Shown: positions 51,269-60,684, counted from the stretch's first letter. The stretch is DNA of 64,000 nucleotides from Anaerolinea thermophila (GCF_020723905.1 NZ_DYHZ01000005.1:248001-312000), one strand, 5' to 3'. Notes: generated by a model from the letters alone, not told the origin. Program-made: numbers and translations.

Positions 51269-52132
51269 ATGAAGCATTCTGCCCGCAGTTTCCTGGCTCT
51301 GTTGATTCTGGTTTTGTTGTCTGCCTGCAGTGGGGAACCCACCCGCTACCTGACCTACACCATCCGCGCTCAGAACTCCGAAATCTGGATGCTGGACACC
51401 TCGAACGAGAAACTGCTCAATCTGAGCAACAAATCCAGCGATGATTTCTGGCAGACCTGGGCGCCCGATGGGCGCTATATGGCGTTTACTTCCGATCGTT
51501 CGGGGAATTTCGACCTCTGGATTCTGGATATGAAAGAGGAAAAGGTGTTCAACTACACCAATTCCCCGGAAGACGACGGCTGGCCCGCCTGGTCGCCGGA
51601 TGGAAAGTACATTGTCTATGCCTCCAACGTGGAGGGCACGTACGACATCTGGCGAATGAACTCGGACGGCACCAACCGCATTAACCTGACGCCGGGCGAC
51701 GGCGATGACGGCTTGCCCGCCTGGTCGCCGGACAGCCAGCGTATTGTCTTTTCCAGCAACCGCAACGGCAACTACGACCTGTACATCGTCAGCGTGAACG
51801 GCGGTTCCCTGGAGCAAATCACCAGCGACGAAGCCGATGACATCATGCCCGCCTGGTCACCCGACGGCAAGAAGATTGCGTTTGTCTCCAAACGCGACGG
51901 AAACAGCGAAATTTACCTGTACGATCTCGCTACCAGAGGGGTGACCAACCTGACCAGAAACCCCTACAACGACGAGACACCAGCCTGGTACCCGGATGGA
52001 AGCCGAATCCTGTTTGTATCGGAACGGTTTGACAATCAATGGGATGTGTACAGCATGTTGCCTGACGGTAGTGAAGTGCGTCGTCTAACCCACGACGAAC
52101 TGCAAGAGTTTCACCCGCTCTGGAGACCGTGA
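51269..52132 (+). CDS. TolB-like PD40-repeat lipoprotein
   Basis: A 287-residue exported lipoprotein with signal peptide and lipobox LLSACS near residue 20. Residues about 40-285 contain about six WD40-like/PD40 blades with the repeated PAWSPDG pattern (WAPDGRYMAFTSDRSG, PAWSPDGKYIVYASN, PAWSPDGKKIAFVSK). It forms a beta-propeller. TolB itself works with Pal and the Tol system in Gram-negatives, which this organism appears to lack, so the role is open. ATG 51269 has GAAGGAAGG upstream; the longer frame is not supported. Confidence 0.88.
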   Translation: MKHSARSFLALLILVLLSACSGEPTRYLTYTIRAQNSEIWMLDTSNEKLLNLSNKSSDDFWQTWAPDGRYMAFTSDRSGNFDLWILDMKEEKVFNYTNSPEDDGWPAWSPDGKYIVYASNVEGTYDIWRMNSDGTNRINLTPGDGDDGLPAWSPDSQRIVFSSNRNGNYDLYIVSVNGGSLEQITSDEADDIMPAWSPDGKKIAFVSKRDGNSEIYLYDLATRGVTNLTRNPYNDETPAWYPDGSRILFVSERFDNQWDVYSMLPDGSEVRRLTHDELQEFHPLWRP

Positions 52133-52173
52133 GGAGGGTGAAACGCGTCCACAATTTTGGGGAAACTTCTCAC

Positions 52174-52203
52174 TTGACGAATTTTTCCAGTTTCCCCTAC
52201 AAT
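52174..52203 (+). promoter_or_regulatory. Promoter of the SHMT-GcvT gene
   Basis: TTGACG (52174-52179), an 18-base spacer and TACAAT (52198-52203). It lies upstream of a strong terminator that precedes the ATG at 52310, so its transcript must pass through that terminator. Confidence 0.7.
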
Positions 52204-52248
52204 AGAAGTGTATGGTGAGCATTTTCCGGAAATCGAGCGGAGCACGGG

Positions 52249-52282
52249 CGGGGCGCAATATTTAAAGCGCCCTGTTTTTTTT
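52249..52282 (+). terminator. Leader terminator (possible attenuator) of the SHMT-GcvT gene
   Basis: Eight-pair GC-rich stem (CGGGGCGC 52249-52256 with GCGCCCTG 52267-52274, one G-U pair), a ten-base loop and eight T residues. It sits between the promoter and the ribosome site (52298-52303). The region between start site and hairpin is about 40 bases, too short for a known glycine aptamer. Confidence 0.75.
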
Positions 52283-52309
52283 CACCCTGAAACCACCGAG
52301 GAGCAAACC

Positions 52310-55300
52310 ATGAGCGATTTTCTTTTTCGTGGAAGACTGGTAGATGTAGATCCCGACCTGAACGAACTGATTGACATCGAAGCCGAACGTCAGGTGCGCA
52401 AGTTGATTCTCATCCCCAGCGAAAGCACCGCGCCGCAGGCTGTCCGTGAGGCGCTGGGATCGGTCTTTCAGAATCTGTATGCCGAGGGCTATCCGGATGA
52501 ATCCATGCTGGGATTACCGGAGGCAGAGATTTTGAACTACCCTCAGAGGCTGGCGGAGTACCGCCGCTACTCCGACGCGCGGTACTACAAAGGTGTGGAA
52601 TACGTGAATATCGTTGAAGCGCTGGCGCGCCGCCGCTGTGCAGAACTGTTTGCCACGCCATCCTTCCCGGCGGAGAAAATTTTTGTCAACGTGCAGCCGC
52701 TCTCCGGGGCGCCCGCCAACAATGCCGTGTACACCGCTTTCCTCAACCCGGGCGATACCATTCTGGGAATGAATCTCCTGCATGGCGGGCACCTGACTCA
52801 TGGATCGTCGGTCAACCGTTCCGGAAAGTGGTACAACGCGGTGCATTACACGGTGGATCCTCAAACCGAACAGATTGACTACGACGCCGTCCTGCAACTG
52901 GCACAGGAGCACAAGCCCAGAATCATCATTGCCGGTTATTCCTCGTATCCATGGGTGCCGGACTGGAAGAAATTCCGTGAGATCGCCGACGCAGTGGGGG
53001 CAATTTTGCTGGCGGATGTCTCGCACATTGCCGGGTTGATTGCCGCGCAGGTGGTGCCCTCGCCGGTGGGCATTGCTCATGTGGTCACATTCACTACCCA
53101 CAAGACCCTGTGCGGTCCGCGCGGGGCGTGTATCCTGACCACTGATTCTGCCCTGGCAAAGAAAATTGACCGCGCGGTGTTCCCGGGGGAACAGGGTGGT
53201 CCACATGTGCATGCCATTGCCGCGCTGGCTGTGGCGTTGAAAATTGCGCAAAGCGAATCCTTCCGTCAACTGCAGGCGCAAATTGTCAAAAACTGCCAGG
53301 CGCTCACCCGGCGCCTGCAGGAGCGCGGACTGCGCATCCCCTTTGGCGGAAGCGATACCCACCTGGGCAACATTGATTGCAAATCCATCGTGGGCGAGGA
53401 TGGCACGCCGCTTTCAGGCGATATGGCGGCGCGCATTCTGGATATTGCCGGTATCGTGTTGAACCGCAACACCATCCCCGGCGATAAATCTGCCCTCAGC
53501 GCTTCGGGTATCCGTTACGGCACGCCGTGGATGACTCAACGCGGGCTGAAGGAAGAGGACATGATCGAGGTCGCCGACATCATTGCCGATATCCTTTTTG
53601 CCACCAAACCCTACAGCATTGAGACCCGGCAGGGTTTAGCCCCACGCGCCAAAGTGGACTTTGAGGTCTTTGAGAATGCCCGCCTGCGGGTGCGTGCGCT
53701 TGCCGAAAAAGCCAGCACTGACCTCACCACTGGAAAGCACGGCTATCCGCATTTTTACTATGTGGATGATATCGCCGAACATGCCGGAGAGAAGGCGACG
53801 GTGGAAATTCAGGGCGGAGCGGTGCATTCATTCGTCAATTACGTCTTCTCCAGCAACACCGAACGCTTGTCCCCCGGACAGGGGCAACGCACATCCCTGT
53901 GGACGCCCAGAGGGACCGTTGAGGGGAACCTGTACTGGATTGCCGGTACCGTGTACCGCTTTACTTTTGAACGCTCCCACTTCGGGCTGGTTGCAACCTG
54001 GCTGCGTGACCTGTCGGATGGATATGTGGCGTTCGACGCCGATGTCACCCGCCGCCTGCCCGGTCCGATTCTGGTCGCGGAAGTGCCTGTCTACGATGCA
54101 CCGGTGGTTGATGAACCCGCTGTGGATGAAGCCAAACCGTACTTTATCGGGGCTTCTCCATCCAGCGGACTGCCCGCATTGCCTGATTTTGTCTGGGAAG
54201 AGAAGGAAAGCACGGAACTGAAACGCACTCCGCTGAACGCCGCCCATAAACAGATGGGGGCAAAGATGGTGCCGTTTGCCGGCTGGGAAATGCCTGTGCA
54301 GTACACCTCGGTGGCGGAAGAACATCTGGCAACGCGCAAAGCCGCGGGATTGTTTGATGTCTCCCATATGGGCGTGTATCAGGTCGAAGGACCGCAAGCC
54401 TGCGCTTTCCTGGACAGCGTGTGCGGAAACGACATTGCCGCGCTGCAGGTGGGCGAATCCTGCTACACCCACTTCCTCGATCCCGATGCCAATGTGATTG
54501 ACGATACGCTGGTGTACCGGCGCGGGGAGGAAGCCTATCTGGTTGTGGTCAACGCCTCAAACGACGATAAAGATTGGGCATGGTTGAACGCAGTCCTTCA
54601 GGGAAAGGTGAAGGTGGACCGTGAAAAGCCATGGGTGCGCGCCTTTGGTCAGGGAGCCCGCCTGCGCAACCTGCGCGATCCCAGAGAAGGCAAAGACATG
54701 CGCATTGACATTGCCTTACAGGGTCCCCGTTCCCGCGACATCCTCCTGTCGCTTGGGTGCAGTCCGGAAGATCGAAAACGCATCATGGCACTCAAACGCA
54801 CCGAATTATGCGAAGCCCGGGTTGGCGGATTCGACCTGGTGGTTTCACGCACCGGTTACACCGGCGAGAAGATGGCATTTGAACTGTTCGTCCATCCGGA
54901 TCAGGCGGTAGAGTTGTGGAATGCTCTGCTGAAAGCCGGTGAGCCTATGGGATTGAAAGCCTGCGGGTTGGGTGCCCGGGATTCTCTGCGCACCGAAGCC
55001 GGGTTGCCTCTCTATGGGCACGAAATGGGCGGGCAACTCAATCTGGGGGTTGCCGAAGCCGGGTTTGGATCCTACGTCAAACTGTACAAGCCATGGTTCA
55101 TCGGGAGGAATGCCTATATCGAGCGGGAGAAACAACGCAAAGGCGTGGTGGTGCGCTTCCGCTTCAACGAAAAAGGTGTCCGCCTGGCACACCTGGGCGA
55201 TCCGGTAGTGGATCAAAAGGGGCGCGTCATTGGAACGGTCACCTCTTGCTCGATTGACAGCGAAGGCTTTCTCACCGGGCAGGCGTTTGTGGAATTGAAA

Positions 55301-55444
55301 TCGGCAGTGGAAGGCACGCCCATCTGGATTTATCAGAGCGCGCCCAAGACCCCGGGTAAAGCCCCTGCCGAGTTGACCATTGGAGATCGCATTACCCTTC
55401 CGACTCCTGCGGTCGTGATAAGCCGCTTCCCGAAACTGGGGTAG
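52310..55444 (+). CDS. Fusion of serine hydroxymethyltransferase and aminomethyltransferase (GlyA-GcvT)
   Basis: A 1044-residue protein joining two one-carbon enzymes. Residues about 1-485 are a PLP-dependent SHMT: LILIPSESTAPQAVREALGS, NVQPLSGAPANNAVYTAF, THKTLCGPRGA with PLP-Lys265. Residues about 637-1044 are a GcvT-type T-protein (PFAGWEMPVQY, YTGEKMAFELF, LRTEAGLPLYGHEM). A region of about 150 residues between them is not clearly either. SHMT makes glycine and 5,10-methylene-THF from serine; GcvT makes methylene-THF from glycine-bound aminomethyl. ATG 52310 has GAGGAG seven bases upstream; the longer frame from 52208 lies upstream of the leader. I see no gcvH/gcvP here. Confidence 0.9.
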   Translation: MSDFLFRGRLVDVDPDLNELIDIEAERQVRKLILIPSESTAPQAVREALGSVFQNLYAEGYPDESMLGLPEAEILNYPQRLAEYRRYSDARYYKGVEYVNIVEALARRRCAELFATPSFPAEKIFVNVQPLSGAPANNAVYTAFLNPGDTILGMNLLHGGHLTHGSSVNRSGKWYNAVHYTVDPQTEQIDYDAVLQLAQEHKPRIIIAGYSSYPWVPDWKKFREIADAVGAILLADVSHIAGLIAAQVVPSPVGIAHVVTFTTHKTLCGPRGACILTTDSALAKKIDRAVFPGEQGGPHVHAIAALAVALKIAQSESFRQLQAQIVKNCQALTRRLQERGLRIPFGGSDTHLGNIDCKSIVGEDGTPLSGDMAARILDIAGIVLNRNTIPGDKSALSASGIRYGTPWMTQRGLKEEDMIEVADIIADILFATKPYSIETRQGLAPRAKVDFEVFENARLRVRALAEKASTDLTTGKHGYPHFYYVDDIAEHAGEKATVEIQGGAVHSFVNYVFSSNTERLSPGQGQRTSLWTPRGTVEGNLYWIAGTVYRFTFERSHFGLVATWLRDLSDGYVAFDADVTRRLPGPILVAEVPVYDAPVVDEPAVDEAKPYFIGASPSSGLPALPDFVWEEKESTELKRTPLNAAHKQMGAKMVPFAGWEMPVQYTSVAEEHLATRKAAGLFDVSHMGVYQVEGPQACAFLDSVCGNDIAALQVGESCYTHFLDPDANVIDDTLVYRRGEEAYLVVVNASNDDKDWAWLNAVLQGKVKVDREKPWVRAFGQGARLRNLRDPREGKDMRIDIALQGPRSRDILLSLGCSPEDRKRIMALKRTELCEARVGGFDLVVSRTGYTGEKMAFELFVHPDQAVELWNALLKAGEPMGLKACGLGARDSLRTEAGLPLYGHEMGGQLNLGVAEAGFGSYVKLYKPWFIGRNAYIEREKQRKGVVVRFRFNEKGVRLAHLGDPVVDQKGRVIGTVTSCSIDSEGFLTGQAFVELKSAVEGTPIWIYQSAPKTPGKAPAELTIGDRITLPTPAVVISRFPKLG

Positions 55445-55503
55445 GTTTTTACCGGGGGCTTGCGTGTGCATGCCCCCGGTTCATTCTCAAAGGAGGTAAA
55501 GAT

Positions 55504-56733
55504 ATGGTGACACCCTGGGAGCATCGTTTCGCACAGCGTACGCAACGGATGAAATCCTCTGCCATTCGCGAACTGCTCAAATTGACCGAAGACCCCGAAG
55601 TGATCTCTTTTGCTGGCGGATTACCCGCACCAGAAGTATTCCCCGTGGAAGAAATTCTCGAAGCCGCCACAAAAGTCTTACGCGAACAGGGATCGCGCGC
55701 CCTTCAATATGGCTCCACCGAAGGGTACACGCCCCTGAGAGAGATGATTGCCCGGCATACCAGCCGCTACGGCATTGAAGTCACTGCAGACAACATCCTG
55801 ATTACCTCCGGCTCCCAGCAGGCGCTGGATTTGTTGGGCAAGGTATTCATCAACCATGGTGACCGCATTCTGGTCGAAGCACCGACTTATTTGGGGGCGC
55901 TGCAGGCCTGGGATATTTACGGCGCGGAGTACGTTCCGGTGCGTTCTGACGATGATGGCATTGTGACGGATGAACTGGAGGGCGCTCTCCGCACCGGTCC
56001 AAAGTTCATTTATGTGTTGCCCAACTTCCAGAATCCCACGGGCGTGACAATCTCTTATGAACGGCGCTTGAAACTGGTGGAACTTGCCGATCATTACGGC
56101 GTTCCCATCATTGAGGATGATCCCTACGGACAGTTGCGGTTTGAAGGCGAGCATATCCCCGCCATTGAAGTGCTGGACAGCCAGAAACATCACAACGGTG
56201 CCTGTTACACCGGTAACGTGATTTATCTGAGCACATTCTCCAAGATTCTTGCTCCAGGTCTGAGGCTTGCCTGGGTGGTAGCCCCACCGGAAGTCATTCG
56301 GAAACTGGTCATGGCAAAACAGGGCGCCGATCTCCACACGGCTACGTTTAACCAGATGGTGGCATATGAAGTGGGACGCGGAGGCTTCATTGACCGCCAT
56401 GTAGAAGTCATCCGAAAAGTGTACCGCGAACGGCGGGATGTCATGCTCAAAGCCCTCGAAGAGAACATGCCGGATGGTGTTGAATGGACCCATCCCAAGG
56501 GCGGATTGTTCCTGTGGGTGCGCCTGCCAGAAGGCATGGATACCGCCGAACTTTTCAAGGTCGCCGTAAGCCAGAAGGTCGCTTTTGTGCCCGGCGCGTC
56601 CTTCTTCCCCAAAGGCGGGGGAGAAAACACCATGCGCTTGAATTTCTCCAACGCAACTCCTGAAAAAATCGAGGAAGGAATTGCCCGGCTTGCCAAAGCC
56701 ATCAAAGAGATGCTGGTCAAACAACCTGGATAA
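55504..56733 (+). CDS. PLP-dependent aminotransferase, LysN/AtoN-like class I
   Basis: A 409-residue fold-type I aminotransferase related to 2-aminoadipate aminotransferase. It has the family N-terminus ISFAGGLPAPEVFP, LPNFQNPTGV with the Asn ligand, EDDPYGQLRFEG with PLP-binding Asp and Tyr, the PLP lysine in LSTFSKILAPGLRLAWVVAP, and a MRLNFSNA end. It lacks the GntR helix-turn-helix found in MocR proteins. Strong AGGAGGT site. It follows SHMT-GcvT by 59 bases; substrate not determined, possibly a lysine, kynurenine or amino-acid intermediate. Confidence 0.88.
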   Translation: MVTPWEHRFAQRTQRMKSSAIRELLKLTEDPEVISFAGGLPAPEVFPVEEILEAATKVLREQGSRALQYGSTEGYTPLREMIARHTSRYGIEVTADNILITSGSQQALDLLGKVFINHGDRILVEAPTYLGALQAWDIYGAEYVPVRSDDDGIVTDELEGALRTGPKFIYVLPNFQNPTGVTISYERRLKLVELADHYGVPIIEDDPYGQLRFEGEHIPAIEVLDSQKHHNGACYTGNVIYLSTFSKILAPGLRLAWVVAPPEVIRKLVMAKQGADLHTATFNQMVAYEVGRGGFIDRHVEVIRKVYRERRDVMLKALEENMPDGVEWTHPKGGLFLWVRLPEGMDTAELFKVAVSQKVAFVPGASFFPKGGGENTMRLNFSNATPEKIEEGIARLAKAIKEMLVKQPG

Positions 56734-56750
56734 AGAAGGGTGATGTAGTC

Positions 56751-56786
56751 AAAAAGCGGGGCATCATCAAAGAGCCCCGCTTTTTT
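56751..56786. terminator. Bidirectional rho-independent terminator
   Basis: Twelve-pair stem (AAAAAGCGGGGC 56751-56762 with its complement at 56774-56785) with an 11-base loop, so A-run and T-run are both present. It serves the aminotransferase gene and the convergent dehydrogenase gene. Confidence 0.9.
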
Positions 56787-56804
56787 GATCTCTGCCAAAA
56801 AGGA

Positions 56805-57887
56805 TTAATCTATCTCCTGGAGAGGGGTGAGATCAAAGGGAACGCCTACCTCTTTCCCGGCACTGATGAGGGTGTCAACAACTTCCCGCATCAGAGGAAT
56901 CCCTTCTTTCTGATATTTTTCCGCCAGTTCAAACTCTTTTTCCCCATGAATGTAAATGCGTTCCTGTCCTTCGGCTTTCGGGGCATTTTTCAATCCCTGG
57001 ATGAGGGCATCCATTTCGGCTTTGAATTCTTCTGGTGGACGGAAAGCGTCTACCCGAATGGCAGCAAAATAATGACCCACATTGGCCGGGCGATCGGATT
57101 TCCCTACCTCGGGTCCGGTCGCAGCGCCAGCCAGCACCCCCGCAAAAATATCCACCCACAGTGCCAGCCCATAGCCCTTGTAACCCCGCATCAGGTCTGT
57201 GCCGCCCAACGGCAACAGCGCGCCGCCGTTAAGCACTTCTCCCGGGTCGGTGGTGACGTTTCCATTTTTATCAATGCCCCAGCCTTCAGGAATGCGTTTC
57301 CCGGCTTTCTGATATACCGTAATACGCCCAATGGGTACAATGCTGGTTGCCATATCCAGCACATAGGGGCGTTCTTTCCCCGCCGGGACGGCAACGGCAA
57401 TCGGGTTGGTTCCCAGAAAGCGGGTTTTGCCATAGGTGGGGGCTACCAGGGGTTGAGAATTGGTGAAACTGATGCCAATCATGTCATGTTCCAGAGCCAT
57501 CATGGCATAGTACCCCGCTATTCCATAGTGGTTGCTGTTGCGAACAGTGACCATTCCCACACCGACCTGGCGGGCTTTTTCGATGCACATCTGCATGGCT
57601 TTATATCCCACCACATGCCCCAGACCGGTACCGCCGTCCAGTGCCAGTGTGGCAGGAGTTTCTGTCAATACTTTAAGTTGTGGATGGGGATCAATGAGAC
57701 CTTTCCTCAGGCGGCTGCCATAGTAAGAGTCCAGCCGAATCACGCCGTGAGAGTCAACACCGCGCAAATCGGCGGCAAGCAGTACATCTGCAACGATTTG
57801 CGCATCTTCCAGTGGCACATTATGCTTGAGGAAAAAACGAATGATATAATCGCGCAAATCCTCAACCCGGTAGACCAGTCTGGACAT
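56805..57887 (-). CDS. Malate/L-lactate dehydrogenase (Ldh2 family)
   Basis: A 360-residue NAD(P)-dependent 2-hydroxyacid oxidoreductase of the unusual Ldh2/MDH fold (type-2 malate/lactate or sulfolactate dehydrogenase). Motifs: ADLRGVDSHGVIRL with catalytic His, VRNSNHYGIAGYY, TNPIAVAVPAG, LDMATSIVPIGRI and GYKGYGLALWVDIFAG. The true substrate (malate, lactate, ureidoglycolate or sulfolactate) cannot be told. ATG has AAGGAGGGAAC upstream. It is divergent from the aldehyde:ferredoxin oxidoreductase gene, and the two may share a regulatory region. Confidence 0.92.
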   Translation of the reverse strand: MSRLVYRVEDLRDYIIRFFLKHNVPLEDAQIVADVLLAADLRGVDSHGVIRLDSYYGSRLRKGLIDPHPQLKVLTETPATLALDGGTGLGHVVGYKAMQMCIEKARQVGVGMVTVRNSNHYGIAGYYAMMALEHDMIGISFTNSQPLVAPTYGKTRFLGTNPIAVAVPAGKERPYVLDMATSIVPIGRITVYQKAGKRIPEGWGIDKNGNVTTDPGEVLNGGALLPLGGTDLMRGYKGYGLALWVDIFAGVLAGAATGPEVGKSDRPANVGHYFAAIRVDAFRPPEEFKAEMDALIQGLKNAPKAEGQERIYIHGEKEFELAEKYQKEGIPLMREVVDTLISAGKEVGVPFDLTPLQEID

Positions 57888-57994
57888 TGTTCCCTCCTTG
57901 TCGTAGTGAAAAAACTTTTACTGGTATTATAATCACGAAAAGGAAATCCAAGAAAATAAATATCCCTTATTAACTCCAAAAAGGAGATTTTTAT

Positions 57995-60037
57995 ATGACT
58001 TATCCTCTGATGTTGAGAGAACTGGTCATTCACCTGGATACGGGTGAATATGAAATCAACCGCATTGAAGATCCTCGCATTATAGGGCCGGTAGATTATG
58101 GTTGGTCCAGGTATCACACCCATCTGCATATGACAGGACAAAGAGACCCGGCGCTGTTTACTTTTGGGGGCGGTCCACTGGCAGGTTCACGTATTCCCGG
58201 CACCAGACGACTGGTCTTTTGTTCTTATTCTCCCCTCTGGGATGGGTTTTACATCAGCAGTATGGGGGGCGCAGCGTATATCCTGCATCGTGTGGGGGTT
58301 GATTTTGTATGTTTGAAGGGGGAAGCCAAACAGGACTCCGTTCTGATTCTCAACCATAAGAATGGACAGGTAACCGCACGTCTGGAGCCTATCAATCCAG
58401 ACAATCTCTGGAATGGTTATGCCAGCCCACAGGGCGAGTGGTTGACAGGGTTCTATGCCCTTCAGCAGGCAGTATTTGATCGGTATAAGGATGAATATGA
58501 AGGCGACTGGGTAAGGGTTTTTGCCGTCGGTCCCGGATCTCGCTATACCAATCAGGGAATTATTGGGAGCAATCCCGTTCGACGAGGAATGTTGACTCCC
58601 ATTGAGGACTGGGCGGGTCGAGGTGGCTTGGGAAGCCGGCTGCTTCAACGTCATCGTATTGCTGCCTGTATTTTTGGGGGAGACTGGATTGATCCAGACC
58701 TGCAGGACTCCAAAGAGATTGACGCTTACTTTATGACCTATTACCAGCAATCCATGATTAAAACGGATTTAGGGGCTACGGAAAAATACCGCTATGTCCC
58801 GGACTTTCAAACGGGTGGAACGTTTGGCGTTAACATGCTTACTGTGGAAGAAAAACTGTTGAGTTTTAATTACCGTTCCATTTATCAGGATCCATCTGAA
58901 CGGTTAAAGCAACACAAAGAATTCATTTTGAATCATTACCTGAAGCAGTTCAATGAAGAAATTATCCAACCCAAACAATTTGATCACTGTGGTGAACCAT
59001 GCTCGGTGGTTTGCAAAAAGTACCAGGGTAAATTCAAAAAAGACTACGAACCCTATCAGGCACTGGGACCTTTGTGCGGTGTTTTTGATCAGCGCGCGGC
59101 AGAGGAACTGAACCATTTTGTGGATTCTTTGGGATTGGACGCCATACAAATTGGGGGGACGGTTTCCTGGTTGATGGAGTGCATCGCCGAAGGTCTTGTT
59201 CGCCCTGAAGATTTTGATTTGCCTCCTGCGGATCAAATGTCTTTTGATTTTGTTAATGATCCCCATCGTTTTCAGATTGTTGAGGACTCGCTCAAGAATG
59301 CGCATTACGCCAGAGAAATTGTTAAACTGCTGATGGACAAAGAAAAGGGCAAAATCTTCCAGAATGGCATCCGTGCTGCTGCATATGCTCTTGACGAAAA
59401 ATACAGGTACTCACAGCCGGGAAAACGTACCATTGATCGCGCTGTGTTTACCTCTCACGGACGCCAGGGATGCATGACTATCAATCAATACTGGGTTCCG
59501 GGAATGCTCAGCCCCATGCCTATGATGGGAAAATACTTTGTCTACTATGGAGTGGAATATCTCCCCCCTCGTGAACTGGGGAAAAAGTGCGTTCATCGAA
59601 TGGTGTATGAGTTTTTCTCTGAGAACAGCGGTGTATGTCGTTTCCATCGGAAGTGGGTTGAGGCGATTGTAGACGAAATTATCACGGCTCATTACGATCT
59701 TGATATAGACTACACGAAACATCAGTTTAACCTTTGCAAGGATATCCATGACCATGAAAGTCCTTCTGTGGTATTCTGGGAGAGCGAACGAAATATTGAT
59801 CTAATCTGGAAATTCCTGGAGGACTGGAAACTGCGCGGGTTGAACGATCCATCTCTGGAGGACTGGATCAACCGCTTCCGTAATGATAAATATCGGGCCG
59901 CGCGGGAATTCTGGGAAGAAATTCGTGAAGGGATTGAAGAAGCCTTTGAAGCCGGAGCCGATCAGATTCCAGAGGTTGCGCCTCCTTACAAGGCAGCCAA
60001 ACTGGATATTATGGAACAGAAAAGTCAAGGCAAATGA
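57995..60037 (+). CDS. Aldehyde:ferredoxin oxidoreductase family, tungsten enzyme
   Basis: A 680-residue member of the AOR family, which oxidises aldehydes to acids with a tungstopterin centre and a 4Fe-4S cluster and reduces ferredoxin. Domain-1 sheet (LFTFGGGPLAGSRIPGTRRL), domain 2 with the cluster cysteines at about 332, 336 and 340 (CGEPCSVVC) and about 548 (NSGVCRFH), and the conserved middle segments. The first three cysteines are spaced Cx3Cx3C, where classical AOR has Cx2Cx3C. No adjacent ferredoxin or molybdenum/tungsten cofactor gene. AAGGAG precedes the ATG. Confidence 0.88.
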   Translation: MTYPLMLRELVIHLDTGEYEINRIEDPRIIGPVDYGWSRYHTHLHMTGQRDPALFTFGGGPLAGSRIPGTRRLVFCSYSPLWDGFYISSMGGAAYILHRVGVDFVCLKGEAKQDSVLILNHKNGQVTARLEPINPDNLWNGYASPQGEWLTGFYALQQAVFDRYKDEYEGDWVRVFAVGPGSRYTNQGIIGSNPVRRGMLTPIEDWAGRGGLGSRLLQRHRIAACIFGGDWIDPDLQDSKEIDAYFMTYYQQSMIKTDLGATEKYRYVPDFQTGGTFGVNMLTVEEKLLSFNYRSIYQDPSERLKQHKEFILNHYLKQFNEEIIQPKQFDHCGEPCSVVCKKYQGKFKKDYEPYQALGPLCGVFDQRAAEELNHFVDSLGLDAIQIGGTVSWLMECIAEGLVRPEDFDLPPADQMSFDFVNDPHRFQIVEDSLKNAHYAREIVKLLMDKEKGKIFQNGIRAAAYALDEKYRYSQPGKRTIDRAVFTSHGRQGCMTINQYWVPGMLSPMPMMGKYFVYYGVEYLPPRELGKKCVHRMVYEFFSENSGVCRFHRKWVEAIVDEIITAHYDLDIDYTKHQFNLCKDIHDHESPSVVFWESERNIDLIWKFLEDWKLRGLNDPSLEDWINRFRNDKYRAAREFWEEIREGIEEAFEAGADQIPEVAPPYKAAKLDIMEQKSQGK

Positions 60038-60684
60038 CTCAATCGCAGGAGGTATAAAGCAATTCCCGTGGCAATAGCAACATTCAAAGAATTTTTAGAA
60101 CCAAACATGGGAAGGTAAACGACCGTTTCACACAAATCTAAAATATCCGGGTCTATTCCGGTAACTTCGTTTCCGGAAACCAGCAAAACCGGGCGCCTGT
60201 CTTGAAGCGGAAACACCGTTTGGATGGGAAGCGCATTTTCACCCCCTTCCAGGGCAATCAGGTGATATCCGGCAGATTTTACACCCTGCGCCGTGACCAA
60301 ACCATCGGGATGGTATTCCCAGTTCACAGATTTTTCCGCTCCTAAGGCAGTTTTGGCCACTTGAGGGTTATCGGGCGTTGGAGAAATCCCACAAAGATGA
60401 ATTTTTTTCACTCCAGCCCCATCGGCAGACCGGAAAATCGCCCCAACATTCCAGGTGGATCGAAGGTTATCCAGGAGGAGTTCAATCGCAGGAAAGGAGG
60501 ATTTTGGAACGGAAGGGATATTTTTTGGGGAAAAAGTTTTTAGTTGTTCCGCTATAGCGCTACGACAGCGAGGACATTCCCGAACCGCTTTTTCTGCGCC
60601 GCTCAAAGTAAATCGCAACCTGCAGGAAGGATTGATGCACTGATACACATAAAACTGTGAATTTTCTGCTTTTTTGCCTTCCAT
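60025..60684 (-). CDS. SpoU/TrmH-family RNA 2'-O-methyltransferase with N-terminal zinc ribbon
   Basis: A 219-residue SPOUT methyltransferase. Residues 15-45 are a zinc-ribbon-like segment (CINPSCRLRF then ECPRCR). Residues about 65-219 form the knotted methyltransferase domain: LLDNLRSTWNVGAIFRSADG, LVSGNEVTGID and LPMFGSKNSLNVAIATGIAL, the SAM-binding trefoil knot. It probably methylates a tRNA or rRNA ribose; the target is not shown. ATG 60684 has GCGAGG six bases upstream. It overlaps the convergent AOR gene by 13 bases. Confidence 0.9.
   Translation of the reverse strand: MEGKKAENSQFYVYQCINPSCRLRFTLSGAEKAVRECPRCRSAIAEQLKTFSPKNIPSVPKSSFPAIELLLDNLRSTWNVGAIFRSADGAGVKKIHLCGISPTPDNPQVAKTALGAEKSVNWEYHPDGLVTAQGVKSAGYHLIALEGGENALPIQTVFPLQDRRPVLLVSGNEVTGIDPDILDLCETVVYLPMFGSKNSLNVAIATGIALYLLRLSHLP

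Noticed and set aside
52204-52249. Glycine riboswitch before SHMT-GcvT
   Set aside because: The leader is about 40 bases, lacks the conserved aptamer core, and is shorter than one glycine aptamer.
52514-53362. 282-codon minus-strand frame opposite the SHMT domain
   Set aside because: Low-complexity product with no motif; SHMT is certain on the other strand.
56946-57932. Long plus-strand frame antisense to the dehydrogenase
   Set aside because: Composition artefact opposite a gene with full Ldh2 motifs.
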